64,000 nt of DNA from Sporomusaceae bacterium FL31 (GCA_003990955.1 BIFV01000004.1:1-64000); one strand, 5' to 3'; shown: positions 35,163 to 45,198, counted from the stretch's first letter. The notes: generated by a model not told the origin, from the letters alone. Numbers and translations: made by a program.

Positions 35163-35181
35163 TTGACAACGTTTTGACAAC
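35163..35181 (+). promoter_or_regulatory. tandem TTGACAAC sites, left end (probable integrase arm sites)
   Basis: Two TTGACAAC copies (35163 and 35174) are 11 bp apart, 66 bp inside the left repeat. The same tandem pair, differing by one base in 19, occurs near the right end at 60587-60605. Confidence 0.65.
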
Positions 35182-35354
35182 ATTATAGAATTTTGCTCTC
35201 TAACGAAGGTCTCTTGTCAGCGGATTTAAAGCTGAAGCGACCAAAGTTAAAGTTATCTATTTAATTGATTAGACATGGTCTTTCAAGCATTCGCTTGGAA
35301 GGCTTTATTTATTTCCAAAATACTGATTTGTAGGATTAGTGAAATATGCGATGA

Positions 35355-35401
35355 TTAAAAGTAAATAAGAATTTATTCTTAATATTCTTATTTACTTTTA
35401 A
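35355..35401. promoter_or_regulatory. 18-bp inverted repeat over the promoter of the defence module
   Basis: Arms 35355-35372 and 35384-35401 are perfect complements around an 11-base spacer. The right arm contains the probable -35 box TTTACT (35391-35396), 17 bp from the -10 box TAAAAT (35414-35419). That placement is expected of a repressor operator. The rest of the 350-base gap from the tRNA holds only the terminator and arm sites. Confidence 0.6.
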
Positions 35402-35446
35402 TGTTCTTAGTGGTAAAATGAAAATAAGAAAGCGAAGGAAGTAATT

Positions 35447-36091
35447 ATGATAAATAAAATTAGCGTTAAATATTTTTTTAAATTAAAACTCAAATCTCCA
35501 ACTTCACTTGCGTTAGAGACTGATTTTCAGAAACTGACTTGCGATATTTCTGAAGCCGTAGAATTCTTTAATCAAAAGTTTAGAGGTATTAAAGAAATCA
35601 TTTTATCAGATGTAGAGTTTTCGATAATTAGTCTAATATTAAATTTTGAGTATGAGCCTAAAGAACAAGTTACAGCGAAAGAACTGACAGTTTTTAGCAG
35701 GTATTTACATAATGAAAAAGAATGGGTTCGATTCTCAAGAGAGAGAACAAAGTTATTTATACCAATCACAATAATAAAGTTTACGGATGAGGATCTGCTG
35801 AAATATGTAAGTACATTAGGTAGAAATTTAATAGAATACGAAAGATATTTCAACCGATTAGGAGATGATGCCTTTGATAAGTTGTATAGTAGTGAAAACA
35901 TAAAATATGAATTTTATAATCCAAAAGAGAATGAAGGACTGAATTCAGATATGACGGAGGAACAAATTATTGCCATTATCAAATTTCTTTTCGCAACAAA
36001 GGATTTAGGACCGGCTCCAGGCGTTTTTAAAAAGAATCAGGCGATTGAAGATATAAAGAAGATACTTATACCTTGGGTATTAAATAGTTAA
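35447..36091 (+). CDS. unknown protein, first gene of Dnd-associated module
   Basis: A 214-residue acidic, lysine- and phenylalanine-rich soluble protein (MINKISVKYFFKLKLKSP at the start). No catalytic motif or known fold is visible. ATG 35447 follows GAAGGAAGTAATT. It lies 18 bases before the ParB-like gene and in the same operon as the SNF2 helicase and DUF3883 genes. From its position it could correspond to the small first subunit of Pbe-like modules, but I cannot show sequence relatedness. The coding sequence is more A/T-rich than the chromosomal genes nearby. Confidence 0.7.
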   Translation: MINKISVKYFFKLKLKSPTSLALETDFQKLTCDISEAVEFFNQKFRGIKEIILSDVEFSIISLILNFEYEPKEQVTAKELTVFSRYLHNEKEWVRFSRERTKLFIPITIIKFTDEDLLKYVSTLGRNLIEYERYFNRLGDDAFDKLYSSENIKYEFYNPKENEGLNSDMTEEQIIAIIKFLFATKDLGPAPGVFKKNQAIEDIKKILIPWVLNS

Positions 36092-36109
36092 CGAAAGGTG
36101 GCAAAAAAT

Positions 36110-37339
36110 ATGGTTGAGGATATTTTATTCGAAAATGAAAAGGCAAGACAGTTGTATCAGGAGTATAAAGGTAAAAATCCAATAGGGACTGCAAAAATAA
36201 ATCTTAAGGGCAGTTTGGTTTCAAAGCCGATATATGAGATACCAATTAGATTCCTGCGCTATAATGATGCAAACTTTAGGATAAGACATCAAGTCGATGC
36301 CATTACCAAAGAAGAGGATTTTTCTCCTATTGAGGATGAAAACGAGGACCAGTCTTGGATTCAGGAGCAACTCTATCAAGCCGATAAAAAGACCAATGAT
36401 GATATATATCGAAGCATTGAAATATACGGTCAAAAAGAACCGCTTATTGTTCGTCAGGCTGACGCAATTGTAGTGGATGGGAATCGGCGATTAATGACAT
36501 TGAACCGCTTACTAAAAGGTGGACATGTTAGATTTGAAACTGCTCAAGTTATAGTTGTTGAAGAGGACTTATCAGATACTGAATGGTTGGAGCTTGAAGC
36601 TAGATATCAGTTTGAAAAGCCAACAAAATCTTCATATGACAATATCAATGAGGCCAAAATTCTTCAAAGGCTTTATGATATTCATAAAGATTATGATGCA
36701 GTAGCGCTAAGAGCTGATTCCAAATCCAAATTTGTAGAAAATCGCATATTGACCTTATCTCTTATTGATTCCTACTTGGAGAGAATAGGGCTTAAAGACC
36801 GATACTCAAAAATACCATCTTTTGAACTCTTTAGAGTACTAGCAGAGCAATTGGACAAAAATGAGAGAACATATTCGCCTGAAGAATTAGTTGAGTTTGA
36901 GAACTACGGATTAAATCTAATTTCTCTAAGGATTATTAATGACGAAGCTAGTAAAAACTCCGAAGAGGAGGATAATGGGGATGATAAGGTAAACATTGAT
37001 GATCGCACATTTCGCAACTTATTAAAAGCGTATTCCTTAGAATCAGCAAAGGATGCACTTACTCAGACGGTCAGTTCCTCGACCTTGAAGAATTTAGATG
37101 AAATGAAAAAGGTCAGGTCTGATTTTAGTAATGATGTATCAACAGCTTTTGTTATTCAGCAAGCTAATAAGCAAGCAAATGAACCTTTACGAATGATCAC
37201 TCTAGCAATAAATCACTTAAAGAACGTCCAGACATTTAAAGGTAACACACGAAATGATGTAACCCATAAACTAGGGGAGCTAATAAATGAGTTAGCCCGC
37301 ATTCGTACTATAATGGAACACGAACGTACCACTATTTAG
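36110..37339 (+). CDS. ParB/sulfiredoxin-like domain protein of Dnd-associated module
   Basis: A 409-residue protein. Residues ~100-150 contain GQKEPLIVRQADAIVVDGNRRLMTLNRLL, the ParB N-terminal signature with DGNRR. The remainder is helical with an acidic stretch (NSEEEDNGDDK) around residue 290. ParB-like domains bind CTP or act as nucleases or phosphorothioate readers (as in SspE). Here it may read modified DNA or drive the helicase, which is inference. ATG 36110 follows AAAGGTGG by eight bases; GTG 36098 overlaps that site. Confidence 0.75.
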   Translation: MVEDILFENEKARQLYQEYKGKNPIGTAKINLKGSLVSKPIYEIPIRFLRYNDANFRIRHQVDAITKEEDFSPIEDENEDQSWIQEQLYQADKKTNDDIYRSIEIYGQKEPLIVRQADAIVVDGNRRLMTLNRLLKGGHVRFETAQVIVVEEDLSDTEWLELEARYQFEKPTKSSYDNINEAKILQRLYDIHKDYDAVALRADSKSKFVENRILTLSLIDSYLERIGLKDRYSKIPSFELFRVLAEQLDKNERTYSPEELVEFENYGLNLISLRIINDEASKNSEEEDNGDDKVNIDDRTFRNLLKAYSLESAKDALTQTVSSSTLKNLDEMKKVRSDFSNDVSTAFVIQQANKQANEPLRMITLAINHLKNVQTFKGNTRNDVTHKLGELINELARIRTIMEHERTTI

Positions 37340-37360
37340 TCTTTTATTGGAGGTGATCGT

Positions 37361-39241
37361 ATGGTTAGCATAACTAATAATGGCTCAGAAATTATTATTG
37401 CCGCGTCGCCAAATCACGAGATCTTTAAGAATTATATTTTAGTAAAACAATTGGCTAGAAGTGGTTTTGTCATCGTTCAAAATAATTTGTATAAATGTGA
37501 AACTAACATTCGTGCAGCTGTAGTTGCGCTAATTAAGACCCTAAGTGCACGTGGTATAAAGTATAGTACTACCCCTTACATCCAGGAGTTGTTTGATAGT
37601 TATGGCCAAGAGCTAAGTAACCTGGAAAACGCAAAAGTTGGCGGACTTAAGGCTAGGCAAATAGATTATGATCCGACAATTAGCATAGCAGGTTTTAAAA
37701 GACAACTCTTTCCGTACCAAGCTAAAGCTGTAAATCACATGATTAATGTGTATCATCCAGCAAATTTCTCAGTTCCTGGCAGTGGGAAAACGACAATGGC
37801 GTACGCTTTTTTCCAGCATTTAAAAAATCAAGGTATTGTCGATAAAATGCTAGTCATTGGACCTCTAACTTCATTTAAAGTCTGGGAAGAAGAAATGGTA
37901 GCATGTATATCTGGGTTTACTGATAAAGATGCAGTCCGTTTAAATGGTCCTGGGCGTCATGATATATTTAATGATAGCTCCTATACTGTTTATATAACAA
38001 ACTATCATCTTTTACCTAGGGACAAAACAAAGCTTATAGAACATATCCAAAATACTGGTCGCTATTTAATCGTGGTTGATGAAGCTCATTATATTAAAAA
38101 CCCCGAGGATGGTATTATCAAGACTTCGTTATTAGAAATAGCTCCATTCGCGTCAAGACGTTTAATTGCGACTGGGACTCCTTGTCCCAATAGCCTGATG
38201 GATTTACACTCCCAATTCTCTTTTCTTTGGCCGTCAGAGGGAGTTACTGGAAGTAAGCATAAATTCGAGACATTTATTTTAACGAAACCCCTCGTAAAAG
38301 TACGTGAGACTCTTAAACCATTTTTCTATAGGATTCAGAAAGAGGAACTAAAGCTTAATGAGCCTGATATCAAGGTAATCCAAGTGAGTATGAATCCATT
38401 GCAACAAGAGATTTATGATGCCATATTGAATAGAGCATTGGCCTTCATTAATCGGCTTAACAAAAACGATCAGACATTGCGTAGTTGGCGACGGGCTTGG
38501 TCTATACGGTTAAACCAAGTGATGTCTAATCCTTCATTGCTAAGCAATTCAGATGATGATTTCGAGCCTGGATTTGTCCCATCCTTAGATGCTCATATCG
38601 TTGAGAAAGTTAAAGAGTACTATAGAATTGAAATTCCTTCTAAGATTCAATCATGCTGTGGCTTATTAGAGGAACTTCAACAAAAAGGGGTCAAGAAAGT
38701 AGTTGTTTGGACTAACTTTAAAAAGAACGTAACAATGCTTGAGCCTCTATTTGCTAATCATGGTTGGACGGTCAAATCAATCACAGGTGATGTTCCAAAT
38801 AGTGAAAATGCTTTGTATAGTCGAGATTGTATAATCCAAGATTTCAAGGATACTGATAAACCGGCTATTTTATTAGCAACTCCTGCATCATGTGCAGAAG
38901 CCGTTTCGCTGCATAAGCATTGTCATGATATGATTTTTCTGGATATCACCTTTAACGCTGCTCACTGGATGCAGGCAAAAGACCGGATACATCGTATTGG
39001 TATGGCTTCTGATATTGATACAAATTACTATGTTTTCCAAGCTAAAAACACATATGACAAAACAATTTTCGACAGGGTTATTCGCAAGGAAGCACAAATG
39101 AAGGCCGTTTGTAATTGTGATTTACCTGTTGTTAATGATGAAGAAGAAATTTCTTTTGATGACCTAATTGATAATAATGATAAAGTAATTGACGAGTTTG
39201 AAACTGAATTGGAAAAGTTGAGGTTATTGCTTGATGCATAG
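37361..39241 (+). CDS. SNF2-family DEAD/DEAH helicase of Dnd-associated module
   Basis: A 626-residue superfamily 2 ATPase. After ~115 residues of leader come a Q-motif-like FPYQAKAVNHM, Walker A PGSGKTT (139-145), Walker B VVDEAHYIKNP, motif III ATGTPCPNS, VVVWTNF in the second RecA domain, and QAKDRIHRIGMASDID (motif VI, SNF2 type). Such translocases power restriction complexes. ATG 37361 follows GGAGGTGATCGT. Its end overlaps the DUF3883 gene start by eight bases, so the two are translationally coupled. Confidence 0.87.
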   Translation: MVSITNNGSEIIIAASPNHEIFKNYILVKQLARSGFVIVQNNLYKCETNIRAAVVALIKTLSARGIKYSTTPYIQELFDSYGQELSNLENAKVGGLKARQIDYDPTISIAGFKRQLFPYQAKAVNHMINVYHPANFSVPGSGKTTMAYAFFQHLKNQGIVDKMLVIGPLTSFKVWEEEMVACISGFTDKDAVRLNGPGRHDIFNDSSYTVYITNYHLLPRDKTKLIEHIQNTGRYLIVVDEAHYIKNPEDGIIKTSLLEIAPFASRRLIATGTPCPNSLMDLHSQFSFLWPSEGVTGSKHKFETFILTKPLVKVRETLKPFFYRIQKEELKLNEPDIKVIQVSMNPLQQEIYDAILNRALAFINRLNKNDQTLRSWRRAWSIRLNQVMSNPSLLSNSDDDFEPGFVPSLDAHIVEKVKEYYRIEIPSKIQSCCGLLEELQQKGVKKVVVWTNFKKNVTMLEPLFANHGWTVKSITGDVPNSENALYSRDCIIQDFKDTDKPAILLATPASCAEAVSLHKHCHDMIFLDITFNAAHWMQAKDRIHRIGMASDIDTNYYVFQAKNTYDKTIFDRVIRKEAQMKAVCNCDLPVVNDEEEISFDDLIDNNDKVIDEFETELEKLRLLLDA

Positions 39242-40196
39242 GGGTTATTATATCGAAGTTATTAAATGGCTTAGAGTATTTTCCAAAAAAAACCCCTTAG
39301 ATCTTACTCGTAAAGAGGCTTTAGATATCCGAAGACTATCCAGGACTAACGACAAGGTGTCTATAGAAATAGTTTTAGATGAGCTTATTAATATGGGAAT
39401 TCTAGCACAAAGGATAGATCATCAATTTGAGGTGTTGTTTCTTACTGCTTTAGGCAAGGAATGGGTGGTTGCGCTAGCGAACTCAGGAGAACTACTTACA
39501 AACCAGAAAAAACATATTGCAAATTATTTTTTAGCTCAACTATTGAAAAAAAATCATATTTTGGACTTTTTTCAATTGTTTCAATTTGATATCAATGGTA
39601 ATTTTTTTATAAAGAAGATAATTCTCAATGACCAAGAAGCGAAAACTGCTCGAGAATTAGTTGATTTTGAAATATTAAGCAGTTGTAATGAAAGTTACGT
39701 ATTAGATAAAAATCTTTTAGACAAAGTACTAAATGTTATAAATGCTTCTGGGATTTCAGAGGAGAAGCTTTGTGAGAAATTAGAGAAATTACGTAAAATT
39801 GGTCTAGATGGGGAACAATGGGTTGTGCAGTTCGAAAAGCATAGGTTGGAAGATAAGTATCCGGGATGTGAGAGTAGAGTGGAACGAGTATCCGAAAAAA
39901 ACGTTGCTTTAGGTTATGATGTACATAGTATCGCTCCATCTCTTGAAGAGAGATTTATTGAAGTTAAGACATGCAGTACCAACAAGATAACTTTCTATTT
40001 ATCCAATAATGAGATTAAAAAGTCTGAAAAATATGGTAACAGCTACTGGCTATATATCTTGGTAGGTAAACAGGAAAGTAAAGATCCAAAAGATTTTTAT
40101 AGAATTCAGAATCCTGCTCGTTTTTTAAAAGAAAAAAATGTCACTTTACAGCCGGTTCTGTTTGAAGTGACATTTGATGATGGAATGCTCAAGTAG
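39234..40196 (+). CDS. DUF3883 domain protein (nuclease-like) of Dnd-associated module
   Basis: A 320-residue protein. The N-terminal half is a winged-helix-like region (LSRTNDKVSIEIVLDELINMGIL). The C-terminal ~120 residues match DUF3883: GEQWVVQFEKHRLE, LGYDVHSIAPSLEERFIEVKTC and ITFYLSNNEIKKSEKYGNSYWLYIL. The E...EVK and following residues resemble a PD-(D/E)xK nuclease core, so this is the candidate DNA-cleaving subunit. ATG 39234 lies within the end of the helicase gene. It converges on the dnd operon with 28 bases between. Confidence 0.8.
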   Translation: MHRGYYIEVIKWLRVFSKKNPLDLTRKEALDIRRLSRTNDKVSIEIVLDELINMGILAQRIDHQFEVLFLTALGKEWVVALANSGELLTNQKKHIANYFLAQLLKKNHILDFFQLFQFDINGNFFIKKIILNDQEAKTARELVDFEILSSCNESYVLDKNLLDKVLNVINASGISEEKLCEKLEKLRKIGLDGEQWVVQFEKHRLEDKYPGCESRVERVSEKNVALGYDVHSIAPSLEERFIEVKTCSTNKITFYLSNNEIKKSEKYGNSYWLYILVGKQESKDPKDFYRIQNPARFLKEKNVTLQPVLFEVTFDDGMLK

Positions 40197-40224
40197 GATT
40201 GCCGATACTTAATGAAAACTTATA

Positions 40225-41349
40225 TTAGATAGATTTAATATATTCTATAAATCTTTTAAATTCTACATTACTATTAGATCCCCAAGAAATTCGTAAGGCT
40301 TGATTAATAATGTCTTCTCTTAGACCCATAGCTGTAAGTACGTAGCTAGGAACGTAATTGCTCGATGTACATGCAGAGCCATTGGAAAACGCATAATCGC
40401 CGCGTAGAGCACTAAAAACACTCTCTGAATCTATTCCTAAAAAACTTATATTTATGATGTTAGGCAAGCAGTAATTAGGATCTCCGTTGATCACGTAGCG
40501 GAGGTCTTTTATTGTGTTTAAGAACTGTTCTTTGATGGCCATTGTATTTTTCTCCCAGACATTTTTTTCCTGTTCGCTCAATAATGCCGCGTATGCAAAA
40601 CCCGCAATGAGGGGGACTGGTAGAGTTCCTGGCCTAAAACCGTATTCTTGCTGGCCTCCATAAAATAATGGATTAATTGGGGGGCGTTTATATTTTTTTC
40701 GTTTTAGTGCTAGTGCTCCTATTCCCTGTGGAGCTTGAATTTTATGGCCACTGAGACTCAACATGTTATATTTTGTATTGCGTAATATGCCGTTTAATTT
40801 ACCGAAAGATTGTGCGGCATCAACATGAAATAGGATGTCTTGTTTGCTTAGTTCTTCGCCAATTGGTTCTATGGGTTGAATAACTCCAGTCTCGTTATTA
40901 ACATGCATAATAGATACAAGTAAGGTATCTTTCTTTGTTCTAGATAATACATCTTCCACTTTGATTCGGCCGGAACTATCAGGATAAATCAATTCAAGTT
41001 CAAAACCTTTTTTTTTCAAATAGTGCATAGGTTCTAAAACAGACTTATGCTCAATAGCAGATGTAATAATATGCTTTTTTCCAATGTTGAGCCCATACTC
41101 TAATAGGCCAAGGATAGCTAAATTATTGCTTTCGGTAGCGCCGCTTGTAAATATAATCTCGGACTTATCTAAACCGAGAATCTCAGCAATAGTACGACGG
41201 GATTTTTCAACCGTCTCCTTTGCCTGTAAGCCAAAAAGATGGGTTCTACTATCTGCATTACCGTAAACATTCATAAATATTCTAGTAACCTCTGATAATA
41301 CACGCTGATCGATAGGAGCGGATGCGCAATAATCTAGGTATACAGGCAT
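40225..41349 (-). CDS. dndA: cysteine desulfurase DndA (IscS-like)
   Basis: A 374-residue PLP enzyme taking sulfur from cysteine. SLSGHKIQAPQG carries the PLP lysine, HVDAAQSFGK the cofactor-binding Asp, and NGSACTSSNYVPS the persulfide cysteine. In dnd clusters this supplies sulfur to DndC for DNA phosphorothioation. ATG 41349 follows TTGAGGTG by six bases; the frame extends to GTG 41358, which overlaps the ribosome site. Last gene of a tight dndB-C-D-E-A operon, as in archaeal dndCDEA order. Confidence 0.9.
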   Translation of the reverse strand: MPVYLDYCASAPIDQRVLSEVTRIFMNVYGNADSRTHLFGLQAKETVEKSRRTIAEILGLDKSEIIFTSGATESNNLAILGLLEYGLNIGKKHIITSAIEHKSVLEPMHYLKKKGFELELIYPDSSGRIKVEDVLSRTKKDTLLVSIMHVNNETGVIQPIEPIGEELSKQDILFHVDAAQSFGKLNGILRNTKYNMLSLSGHKIQAPQGIGALALKRKKYKRPPINPLFYGGQQEYGFRPGTLPVPLIAGFAYAALLSEQEKNVWEKNTMAIKEQFLNTIKDLRYVINGDPNYCLPNIINISFLGIDSESVFSALRGDYAFSNGSACTSSNYVPSYVLTAMGLREDIINQALRISWGSNSNVEFKRFIEYIKSI

Positions 41350-41359
41350 ATTAATCACC

Positions 41360-41740
41360 TCAATTATGTGAAGATATTATAGTAAGAAGCTCCAGACAAT
41401 TTTTTGGCCCATTTTTCGACGATAGAAAGTTAATTCCTCTATTCAAATGCAAGCGGAAATAATGTGATAACGAAGCGTTACTTTCGCTTGCATCCATAAT
41501 ATATCTTTGTCGAACGAGTGCGTCATATATTTCATGACAATCACCACCAAATGTTAGCCAGCTCATTTCGACATTACTATCAGATGGGATATCAGGCCCA
41601 TGTGGGATGGCCGGGTTTGCTAGTGAATAGCACAATGCCCAACGACAAAGAACGTTCCAGTGAGGTATACCTGTCTTGGCCTTTAAACGTATAAGCTTTT
41701 CTTTTTCTTGTTGTGAAAGTTTTATTTGCTTAATTATCAT
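41360..41740 (-). CDS. dndE: DNA phosphorothioation protein DndE
   Basis: A 126-residue protein with the DndE pattern: IIKQIKLSQQEKEKLIRLKAKTGIPHWNVLCRWALCYSL near the start and SLSHYFRLHLNRGINFLS near the end. DndE binds nicked DNA or joins DndCD in the modification complex. The start is ATG 41740, after GGGGGCC; it lies 11 bases inside the dndD end (translational coupling). The track start 57 bases earlier is not preferred. Confidence 0.85.
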   Translation of the reverse strand: MIIKQIKLSQQEKEKLIRLKAKTGIPHWNVLCRWALCYSLANPAIPHGPDIPSDSNVEMSWLTFGGDCHEIYDALVRQRYIMDASESNASLSHYFRLHLNRGINFLSSKNGPKNCLELLTIISSHN

Positions 41741-43712
41741 GATAATGGCCCCCGAAGTATCCCCGAACGATTGATGTGGTTTTTTCTTGCTCATCATATT
41801 CTAAAATAAAACGACTATTGACGTGTGACTTAATTAAATCATAGTATTGTCCCGCAATCTCTTCATCTGTCGAAAGCACTATAACTTGTTGACTCGCAAA
41901 GGGGAGGTAACGTTTAACAAAAGTTGAGCGGTGGTGGGAATCTAGGCGACCTAGTGGAGTATCAACAATAACTGGCAGCTGATATCCAGAACATTTAGCC
42001 AAACCCCATAATATTGATATTGCAAAGATTTGCTTCTCGCCAGCAGAAAGCTGACTTTTTAATAATTCGCCACCACTATAATCAACTAATTTCATATCCA
42101 AGCTTTCTGAATCTATATCGATGCGTTGTATCATTTTTTGCTTTTGAGCTATGAAAGAAAAGCATTCAAATATCTGTTTACCTAGTTCTTTGACACGATG
42201 TTGTTGGAGACGTATTTTAAATTCGTTCATAACACTAAGCGTTATAGAAGCATATTTTACTGAGCGATCATTTTCCTCATCTGATTGATGCTTGGATATC
42301 TCTTCACGTAGGAGTACCACTTGTTGGTTTTCAATGCTCGCTTTTTTATTTAAAAGTGTTTGTTGCTGCGTTTCTTCATTGCTAATTTGTGTTTTAAGTA
42401 TGGTAATTTGCTGATGCAATTGCTTCATAGAGTGCCAAATACTTTGAGAATCAGATGATTCAGATTGAAAATTAAGTTGCATTTCAATCTGGGAGATGCG
42501 GTTTTCTATGTTTTTGATTTCATTTATAAGAGTATGAGAAAAATTTTTTTCCTTTTCGATATTTACTACCAAAGATTCCAATAGTAGCTGAGAAGCGGGT
42601 GAAATACTTAGTTTTGAATTATCCTCTGCTGAAGCAGCATATTGGTTCTGGACAGTTTTAAGAAAGTCCAGAATTATCATTTGGTTATCATGTAATTCAA
42701 CTGATTTATAAAGTATTTCTTTAAGCTCATTAATTAATTTGTATGAGTTTTTAGCAGAGCGCACTTTTTCATCTTGCTGGACCTGGTTAAATGTAAGATT
42801 AAGAAGATTATTACAGAGTAACAAAGGGGTAGAAGAACGGCAGATTAGATCTTGCATTGTTTGGTTTTTAATGCTTAGTTCGTCTATTAAGAGTTCTTTT
42901 TCTTTCACAACTTCTTCTTTTTTTAAGCCGAAATTTCCTCCACGATTCCAAAATTCCTGTTCGTATTCTTCAAGTTTATTTTGGGAGAAACCGAGCTCGC
43001 GTCGGAGGCGGCCGAGGGATAAAACTGATGACGCTATATCTTTTTCTAATTCATCTAATTGTAAATTTAAAATCGCTAGGTCTTTATCATAGCATTCCAT
43101 TTCCGAATTCAGACGTGTAACTGTGTTTCGCTTAATAAGCTTTTTCATATCTTCAATTAACTTTTCGATAGTGTTTATGCCTAACAGAACCTGTATAGAT
43201 TCTTTAACTTTTTCATATGATTCTTCATCTGCAATTTGTGCAATTTTTTCACTATCAAAGAAGAAAAACCGTGCAATCCCTAATGGTATGATTTCTTCAA
43301 CATAGTAATCCCAACTTTCAGCAAGATAGCGATCTTCCTGACCATTCTTATAAACTGCAAAGCCATCATTGACTCCGCTATCGGTTATCCGCCAAAATCT
43401 TCGGATTTTTAAGGAATCGCCAGTATCGCCAAGATTCAGATTTAAGGTAATAGCGGCTTCTTGATCTAATGAAGATTTATTTGTGTGTCGTCGTAGAAAC
43501 TCAGAGTAGCTTATCCTTTCATCTTGTAAGTATCGGATAGATCTTGGGCCAAATAGAACAAGAAAAATGGCTTCGATTATAGTGGTCTTTCCACGACCAT
43601 TAAGACCACCAACCAAAGTTATACGTTGATCGACTGTTGGTGAAGGAAAATCTATTTTTTGCAGCCCCTTATATAGACCGAAGTTAAGTAGCTCTAGAGA
43701 AGTAAAATACAT
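41730..43712 (-). CDS. dndD: DNA phosphorothioation ATPase DndD
   Basis: A 660-residue SMC/Rad50-like ATPase. Walker A is GLNGRGKT (36-43), two long coiled-coil arms occupy ~200-500, the signature is LSAGEKQIFAISILWGLA, and Walker B/D-loop is LPVIVDTPLGRLDSHHR. DndD supplies ATPase activity to the DndCDE complex that nicks DNA for sulfur insertion. ATG 43712 follows AGAAGGTGAATT. Normal DndD length and intact motifs suggest a working gene. Confidence 0.92.
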   Translation of the reverse strand: MYFTSLELLNFGLYKGLQKIDFPSPTVDQRITLVGGLNGRGKTTIIEAIFLVLFGPRSIRYLQDERISYSEFLRRHTNKSSLDQEAAITLNLNLGDTGDSLKIRRFWRITDSGVNDGFAVYKNGQEDRYLAESWDYYVEEIIPLGIARFFFFDSEKIAQIADEESYEKVKESIQVLLGINTIEKLIEDMKKLIKRNTVTRLNSEMECYDKDLAILNLQLDELEKDIASSVLSLGRLRRELGFSQNKLEEYEQEFWNRGGNFGLKKEEVVKEKELLIDELSIKNQTMQDLICRSSTPLLLCNNLLNLTFNQVQQDEKVRSAKNSYKLINELKEILYKSVELHDNQMIILDFLKTVQNQYAASAEDNSKLSISPASQLLLESLVVNIEKEKNFSHTLINEIKNIENRISQIEMQLNFQSESSDSQSIWHSMKQLHQQITILKTQISNEETQQQTLLNKKASIENQQVVLLREEISKHQSDEENDRSVKYASITLSVMNEFKIRLQQHRVKELGKQIFECFSFIAQKQKMIQRIDIDSESLDMKLVDYSGGELLKSQLSAGEKQIFAISILWGLAKCSGYQLPVIVDTPLGRLDSHHRSTFVKRYLPFASQQVIVLSTDEEIAGQYYDLIKSHVNSRFILEYDEQEKTTSIVRGYFGGHYHDN

Positions 43713-43722
43713 AATTCACCTT

Positions 43723-45198
43723 CTATAATTCATCGAAACTTTCTGGATTAATATTGTCATGTTCCGATGAGATTTTCTCGTGTCTTTTCACAAATGATAT
43801 AGCGTCATCTTCGTTTGAATAAAAAGAACGTCGAATAATGTTTTCTAAAGTTCTATTAATACCTTTTCTGGTAGACAGCAAAGATGCTTTTGATTCAATA
43901 TCTAAAAGAGAACTTTGCATTTCAAGCAAGAGTTGCTCTTCAGGAAATAATTCTTTGCATACATTCGAAAGTAATGTCCATTCTTTGGCTCCGAAATATT
44001 TGTTTTTTGATATGCCGGAATCAAGAAATTCCTTACCAGTTACCTCCTTGTAAATTCTGGGTAAGGAATCATCAAACTCGTGCTTTTCGTCTAGCCAGAT
44101 TTTTCTTATTGTTTGTAGCTCTTCCTTTGTAATAAGGGGATGATCCTTAAGCTCAGTTGGACCTTCAGATAATATGTGTTGATTAACCTCAAGAAGACGT
44201 CGCAAAAAATATTCGCGAGTTGCTTTTGTGTAAGGCCCATGGACGAGGCGCCCTTTAAAAAAAGTTAGCTTACCATTCATACGGCGAAAATCTCGTCGGG
44301 ATCTATCTTGTTCTTTTTCGGCGGCGATTTCATTGCGAAAATCAAGTAAGGGTAGCATCCACGCTTTTTCCTCATCATTTTGAATCATAGCGGACATAGA
44401 CTTGTCTTCAGACACAAGTGTACATACCCAGCAGCCAAAGCGGCTATTTCCGCAGCTAGGGGACGCAGTATCAAGAACGAGTGGACATTCTCCATCGCTT
44501 GAAGCGCCCCGATACATGGCGAGTAAATCTTTATTGGAGTGTCCCCAAGGATTGGCGTATTGCATTAAGTACTGCCAAACAAAATCGCTTGTCCATTCTT
44601 CGATAGGTGAAAATACAAAAGAATTTGGTAAAGCTCCATTTGGACTTAAATGATCTCTAATGCGTTTGCGCTCATAGCTCTCCATAACGGTTCGCCGAGC
44701 TGAACTCTCGGCTTTTCGTGTTCCGAGAACTAATATTGCTTCGCCAGCTGCAGAAATCATGTTTTCAATAAAACGATTGGCAGGCTCGATTTTTAAGCGA
44801 GACGTACACCACCGAAAGATAGGGCGAGGATATGGATACCCGCGTCCGAGTAGATTTACCCAATATGTATTATTAATTTCTGGGGTAAGGTGATGTACTT
44901 GGATTGGAAGAGATTGATTGTTAGCTGCTATTTGCATTTTCTTTAGTGACTGTATTACCCAAGCGGCTACAACAGGTGATTCGACTAATGTGTCTGTACT
45001 AATGACGTGAATAGGTTTATGGTTTTTCATTTCTTCGGGAAGGAGAGAAACTGCATTCCAAACTAATTGAAGTGTTGCAGTTGAATCTTTACCACCGCTA
45101 TATCCACATACCCAGGGAATTGAGTCTTCCAGATATAGATGTTGAATGGTTTTTGTAATTTGTTCTATGTCAATTTTACTCAAACTAGTTTTAATCAA
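43723..45198 (-). CDS. dndC: DNA phosphorothioation sulfurtransferase DndC
   Basis: A 491-residue PAPS-reductase-like ATP pyrophosphatase: CGYSGGKDSTAT (PP-loop, residues 31-42), RWCTSRLKIEPANRF, and a 4Fe-4S cysteine group SCGNSRFGCWVC in the middle. DndC adenylates the DNA backbone and passes sulfur from DndA. The start is TTG 45198 with AGGTGATGTAAT in front. Six bases separate it from dndB and ten from dndD. Confidence 0.92.
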   Translation of the reverse strand: MIKTSLSKIDIEQITKTIQHLYLEDSIPWVCGYSGGKDSTATLQLVWNAVSLLPEEMKNHKPIHVISTDTLVESPVVAAWVIQSLKKMQIAANNQSLPIQVHHLTPEINNTYWVNLLGRGYPYPRPIFRWCTSRLKIEPANRFIENMISAAGEAILVLGTRKAESSARRTVMESYERKRIRDHLSPNGALPNSFVFSPIEEWTSDFVWQYLMQYANPWGHSNKDLLAMYRGASSDGECPLVLDTASPSCGNSRFGCWVCTLVSEDKSMSAMIQNDEEKAWMLPLLDFRNEIAAEKEQDRSRRDFRRMNGKLTFFKGRLVHGPYTKATREYFLRRLLEVNQHILSEGPTELKDHPLITKEELQTIRKIWLDEKHEFDDSLPRIYKEVTGKEFLDSGISKNKYFGAKEWTLLSNVCKELFPEEQLLLEMQSSLLDIESKASLLSTRKGINRTLENIIRRSFYSNEDDAISFVKRHEKISSEHDNINPESFDEL

